Source of the DNA: Bradysia coprophila | Lineage: Eukaryota; Arthropoda; Insecta; Diptera; Sciaridae | Direction: 5' to 3' | NCBI RefSeq assembly: GCF_014529535.1 | Contig: NW_023503409.1 | Coordinates: forward strand, 3,720,390 to 3,784,389 | DNA: 64,000 nucleotides | Shown here: piece after piece, positions 60,338-64,000 of the stretch | Layout: each line of letters starts with the position of its first letter | How positions within the stretch are numbered: the stretch's first letter is position 1 | Notes under the pieces: generated by a model | Database searches by the model: none | Seen by the model: the letters and a program-made list of their open reading frames with translations, nothing else | What the model was told of the DNA's origin: nothing | Position numbers and translations under genes: made by a program

Positions 60338-60558
60338 GTAGCACTGCTCCTAGTATTAAAATAGAAAATATTTGTTGGCTGATGGGATCAGTGTGTTGGC
60401 TATGTATTTCTATTGTTAAAACAATAGTTGAATACTTTCTTGGTGTTACTTTAAAACACACAACACATGCAAGTGCGCGCACGTAAATGTATCAAAATTT
60501 GGAGGCCTTTATTTAACGTCTGACGGTTGTAATGCTAGGAGTAGTGGTAGTAGTGCTA
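60338..60558. mobile_element. Diverged relative of the 54,764 MITE
   Basis: The left end TAGCACTGCTCCTAGTATT and the inverse right end TAGCACTACTACCACTACTC then CTAGCATT share ACTGCTCCTAGCAT with the right-arm MITE; TTTGGAGGCCTTTATT inside matches TTTGGAGGCTTTTGTG there. The arms are less perfect, suggesting an older insertion. Confidence 0.55.
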
Positions 60559-60643
60559 TGGTGAAATCGAATAAAACAGTTTCGTCACGTATTTCAGTTT
60601 AATTTAAACCTCGCATGGCTAGAGTCACTTATAAGATAGGCTT

Positions 60644-60794
60644 TAAGGGGCCATTCACAAATTACGCACTCACCTAAGGGGGGAGGGGGGGTGGGGGTCA
60701 GAAATAAGACATTTTTATATGAAAAATGCGTGCGAAACGGGGGGGGTCAAAAATTAACCGTCCACCGCGTGCGTAATTTGTGAATGGCCCCTAA
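60644..60794. mobile_element. PIF/Harbinger-type MITE with TAA duplication
   Basis: The element spans 60,647-60,791 with ends GGGGCCATTCACAAATTACG and exact inverse, flanked by TAA at 60,644-60,646 and 60,792-60,794. The interior has strand-asymmetric runs of G (GGGGGGAGGGGGGGTGGGGG; GGGGGGG). Three-base TAA/TTA duplications with GGG-starting ends are characteristic of PIF/Harbinger MITEs. It lies just downstream of the PGRP stop codon. Confidence 0.85.
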
Positions 60795-60881
60795 TACTAT
60801 GGCAAAGTTTCTCACACACATAAAAACACCCTGTGCTCAACATAAATAATACTATTAACCAAATCCTATAGATACAGTCGT

Positions 60882-62462
60882 TCACAACTTAAGATTAACC
60901 GTCGAATCCCAATGATCCCATTTCGAAATTGATGTAAGCAGAGCTTCACTATTGGTTGCGGAAATCGATCTGTTTCGAACCCCATATATTCGGTAATTTT
61001 CTGTGATTTTGTGACGTCGCAATGATTCAGATATTAGAGCATACGTTTCGGTTAGCTGTTCGTTCGGCGGCGGATGCTTATTAAATGATCCTGTTTTGGA
61101 AAAGAATTTTTTTTCACAAATTTCCATAACATAAAACCGGTTGCTTTACCGATGACTCCTATGGTCAGGGATGAGTTCCGAGGTACGAATGAAAATCCAC
61201 ATTGTTCCGACCATCCACGGATCTCGTATGTCTCACCATCACCTCCAATGAGGAAATTGTACGGTAAACTCGAGTTGTCTGTTGCTGAAGCTGTTATCTA
61301 TTGAAAGTTTAAATTATAACTCACATTTTAGTTGAGGAAAATTTGTACATCAAAGTTAACATTCCATTCAAACATTGAATAAAACCGGAAATTTTGATTT
61401 GCTTACAAGAAAATTTTACCTGCATGTTTCTTACGACGTCTACACAGTCCGCATTACTATGACAATCATATCCGTTCGTTTGCATTATGTAAATATTATG
61501 CACATTTGTACTGATCAAATCCGTTCCTAAGTGAATATCATTCGAGTCCCATTCGATACGATCCACCATATCAAAAACCAATTTCACATCAATCGATTGG
61601 TCTATGTATTTCAAAGAGTAAATCTAAAATTTTGGAATTCGTAAAAAATACAATTTTCTTACTATCTCGCACCAACAAGTAAGTCCCAACAATGATTCCA
61701 ATAAACAGAAGCATTAATAGTGATAGCAATGGGAAATTAATTTCCCTTCTATTATGTGCTGGTCGTCTGGATGCAGGTAATAAAGGTGTACACTCTGTGC
61801 AAGAAGCAGAAGTGTTATGCTTTGTGTTAATACGAAGAGCAGGAGTAACCAGTAGAGAAGTGTCAATTTGGTGAGCTGCAATGAATAAGTTGATTTTTTG
61901 TGAGTCAGAATTTAAAATTTTCTTAAAATTTTCTGCAAGTGACAATCAAAACTTCTAAGATCTAAAATATGTAAAAGTTATCATTGTATGATCAACACTT
62001 TATCGCGTATATTGGAGGTGTCATAAAGATAATAAAGCGACTTTAATGAACAACATTTAATGTTGAATAGACACACAGTTTTTTGGCAAATGTTTTAGTT
62101 TTGTATTTCTCGACCGTATCAGATAGAAGAATCTGCCATGAATGTTTGCACCTTTTTTTATTTCATCCTTTTGCAGACAGACATATCACCCATTTATAGA
62201 ATCTTTAGCCTCTGTCTACGAAATCTTTTACTTCAATGATTTTAACATACGTTTTCGTATATATAAGGTTTAACCGAGTTGGTTTGCATTGTCACTCATT
62301 ACCAAATGAAAAGCCGCCTGCAGAAATGCAGAGAACGTTCTTGTGTCTAATGCACAATATCTATAGAACATCCCTGCTTGTTAAAGATACAAGAATGGAA
62401 TGCAGTGAAAATAATCTGACAGAAAACAGTATCCCATTTTAAAATGACTCACCTGATGCCAT
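60882..62462 (-). CDS. Transmembrane peptidoglycan-recognition protein (PGRP-LA/LC-like), non-amidase
   Basis: Five exons on the minus strand: 62,453-62,462, 61,663-61,875, 61,420-61,601, 61,150-61,297 and 60,882-61,090, in phase, 253 residues. The first exon encodes only MAS plus one base. Residues 51-71 (FPLLSLLMLLFIGIIVGTYLL) are a single membrane span without signal peptide, so the protein should be type II with a cytoplasmic N-terminal tail of about 50 residues. The PGRP domain follows: RIEWDSND, YDCHSNADCVDVVRNMQ (conserved disulphide pair), LPYNFLIGGDGETYEIRGW and a C-terminal SKWDHWDS. Amidase zinc ligands are missing: the first His (usually in IxHTA) is replaced in YIMQTN, and the late Cys by Ser in ATNSEALL. 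Such PGRPs act as receptors or regulators in the IMD immune pathway; the ligand is not predictable. The exon 2-3 junction was chosen to use the strong GTAAGA donor; a GTGCGA donor with acceptor at 61,627 is an alternative that changes about ten residues. Confidence 0.88.
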
Positions 62463-64000
62463 CCTGATCTTGAAAAGTGAAATCCAAATATTCGTTCTTT
62501 CCGCAACCAATAATTTAGCCCATTTAATAAAATGGGACCACAGTCACTTAGACCTTAGGAATTTCTTATTAATCTAATTTATACTAACTTATAGCTTAGC
62601 GATTAGTATTGTTTTCCTGATTATTCATTCTATCGACGGAACAAGCAGATGTTTCCATTTAATGCACTCATCACTCACTGCTCATGTTTTCTCGGAGTGG
62701 ATGTAAATTTTCCTTTGTTTCATGTTTATTTCACCAAGGTTTTTTTTATTACAAGAAAGTCAGTTGCTGTCATCAAATATTTTTTTGAAATAATATCATT
62801 CGTCATCGCACATTCTCCGTAACAAAATTTTTGTTCTCATTTTAATGAACTTCCTACTTGTTGATTGCTCACAATGCAATATAATCGTTAAGCACTGTAG
62901 CCAATAAACTGAATAAATGTCTGTAACAACTCGTCACGTTCGAACTACTGAATTAAAATCTCTCAATTAAACAAAAATTTTGCAAACACTTTTTGTGTAC
63001 TCATATTTTAGACTCGTCTAAGATTTCGTTAAATATTTGTGTTGATATATACTCTCGGTATCGTTTTTGATAATATATAAAAGTCTCTTTCTTTATCACA
63101 ATTCGTTTGTTTACTTAGTATCACTTTGCAACAATAGTATGGTTGTTGTGCCACTCTATGCACCATGCATTTTATGGTGAGCATGGTGTAAAATGATAAT
63201 CTTAATTTACAATTGTTGTAGAAGTAATTGGCGCCAAACGACAAATTTGAAGAGTATATGGTCAAATATTCAATCAAACATAAAGAGATCCTATCGATCC
63301 TCAAAATCTTTCATTTCTTTTGCACTAATTTGTTTGTGAGTTGCAGGGCAGAATTACGCACGAAACTTGGTCACCGAAAATTTACATTAGGGCTCTAAAA
63401 GCGACCAGCAAGCACTTGAGTTACTGGATAGCAAAAAAATTCGAATTTCAACTAAATTATCGAGTTTATAAATGAGTATTTACCATATCTGTGTTGTAAA
63501 GTAGAGATGTTTCAACTTCAACTGAGGGTTGAAATCTAATATATAGGACTTTGGGCTGAGTCCTTGCGGTTTGTTAGGTCTTAAGCCGATGAAACAATCG
63601 GTAAAGCGGTAAACTAAAGGTACCAGATCTTGAAGCAATTGAAATCTATGTTAGAGAATGTTGAAATGTTGCCGTAAGAAGTATGGTAAACGGTCACAAT
63701 AACCCCAAAAAAATATCGAACGGACAAAATAACTACGATCAAAATTACCCTTTTTAATTAAAAAAAAATGAAAATGGTCCAGTAGCGGTGGTAAACCCAA
63801 AGAAAATACTTTTCGTCCAAAATTATCGAAAAAATCGGCAAAAACCACAGCTAGGCTCGAGAGCAGTGCTATGCTAGAATTAGCTACTTCTCAAATCATT
63901 TTTCCATCAAAACAATTTCGAAATGTAGTAACTTCATTACTAGCCTTAATCTATACATTACTATAGACTAACCCCGATTTGAACATTTATTTTTTCTAAG
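62463..64000. other. 5' flank of the PGRP gene and intergenic DNA
   Basis: Promoter side of the PGRP gene; AAGATCAG immediately before the start codon could be a splice acceptor from an upstream non-coding exon. No supported frame to the end of the window. Confidence 0.45.

Overview
The window is AT-rich nuclear DNA of an animal. Spliced genes with short GT-AG introns, the protein families present and the dense load of small inverted-repeat elements point to an insect, most likely a lower dipteran (midge or fungus-gnat type); the species cannot be fixed from the sequence alone. Six protein-coding loci can be supported exon by exon: a TMEM11/PMI mitochondrial membrane protein (11,589-14,037, minus), a divergent NRF1/erect wing-type nuclear protein (16,544-18,357, plus), a separase-like gene whose frame is broken as assembled (23,626-28,403, plus), a CRAL-TRIO lipid-binding protein (38,199-39,527, plus), a CYP9-like cytochrome P450 (56,853-58,706, minus) and a membrane peptidoglycan-recognition protein without amidase ligands (60,882-62,462, minus). 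They do not form an operon or an evident pathway; each has its own splicing pattern and neighbourhood.

Layout. 1-11.6 kb is non-coding with a truncated dispersed repeat at the left edge and several MITEs. 11.6-18.4 kb holds the TMEM11 and NRF1-type genes, transcribed divergently with about 2.5 kb between their start codons. 18.4-23.6 kb is repeat-marked intergenic DNA. 23.6-28.4 kb is the separase-like locus, with a 1.28-kb foldback hAT-type element sitting in one of its introns between perfect 8-bp target duplications. 28.4-38.2 kb is a gene desert with a few MITEs and a cluster of AGGTCA-like motifs. 38.2-39.5 kb is the CRAL-TRIO gene. 56.8-62.5 kb holds the P450 and PGRP genes.

The striking part is 40.9-56.2 kb, a four-level nest of mobile DNA. 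The outermost layer (40,909-56,220) looks like a Foldback-class element: terminal inverted repeats built of 85-bp tandem units and an apparent 9-bp target duplication. Inside one of its tandem arrays lies a 12.9-kb giant palindrome (43,074-55,951) with ends CAGTCCCTAAAC and a TA target duplication. Only the left arm of that palindrome carries a 5.4-kb insertion (44,767-50,146); the right arm retains the empty site. The insertion consists of a GTACGGGGC-ended repeat family with a 145-bp satellite array organised as an A-B-C higher-order repeat, and within it a 5'-truncated Ty1/copia element whose integrase-RT-RNase H frame is still open. The two palindrome arms have picked up different small inverted-repeat insertions in their outer parts, while two inner-arm reading frames are identical between arms.
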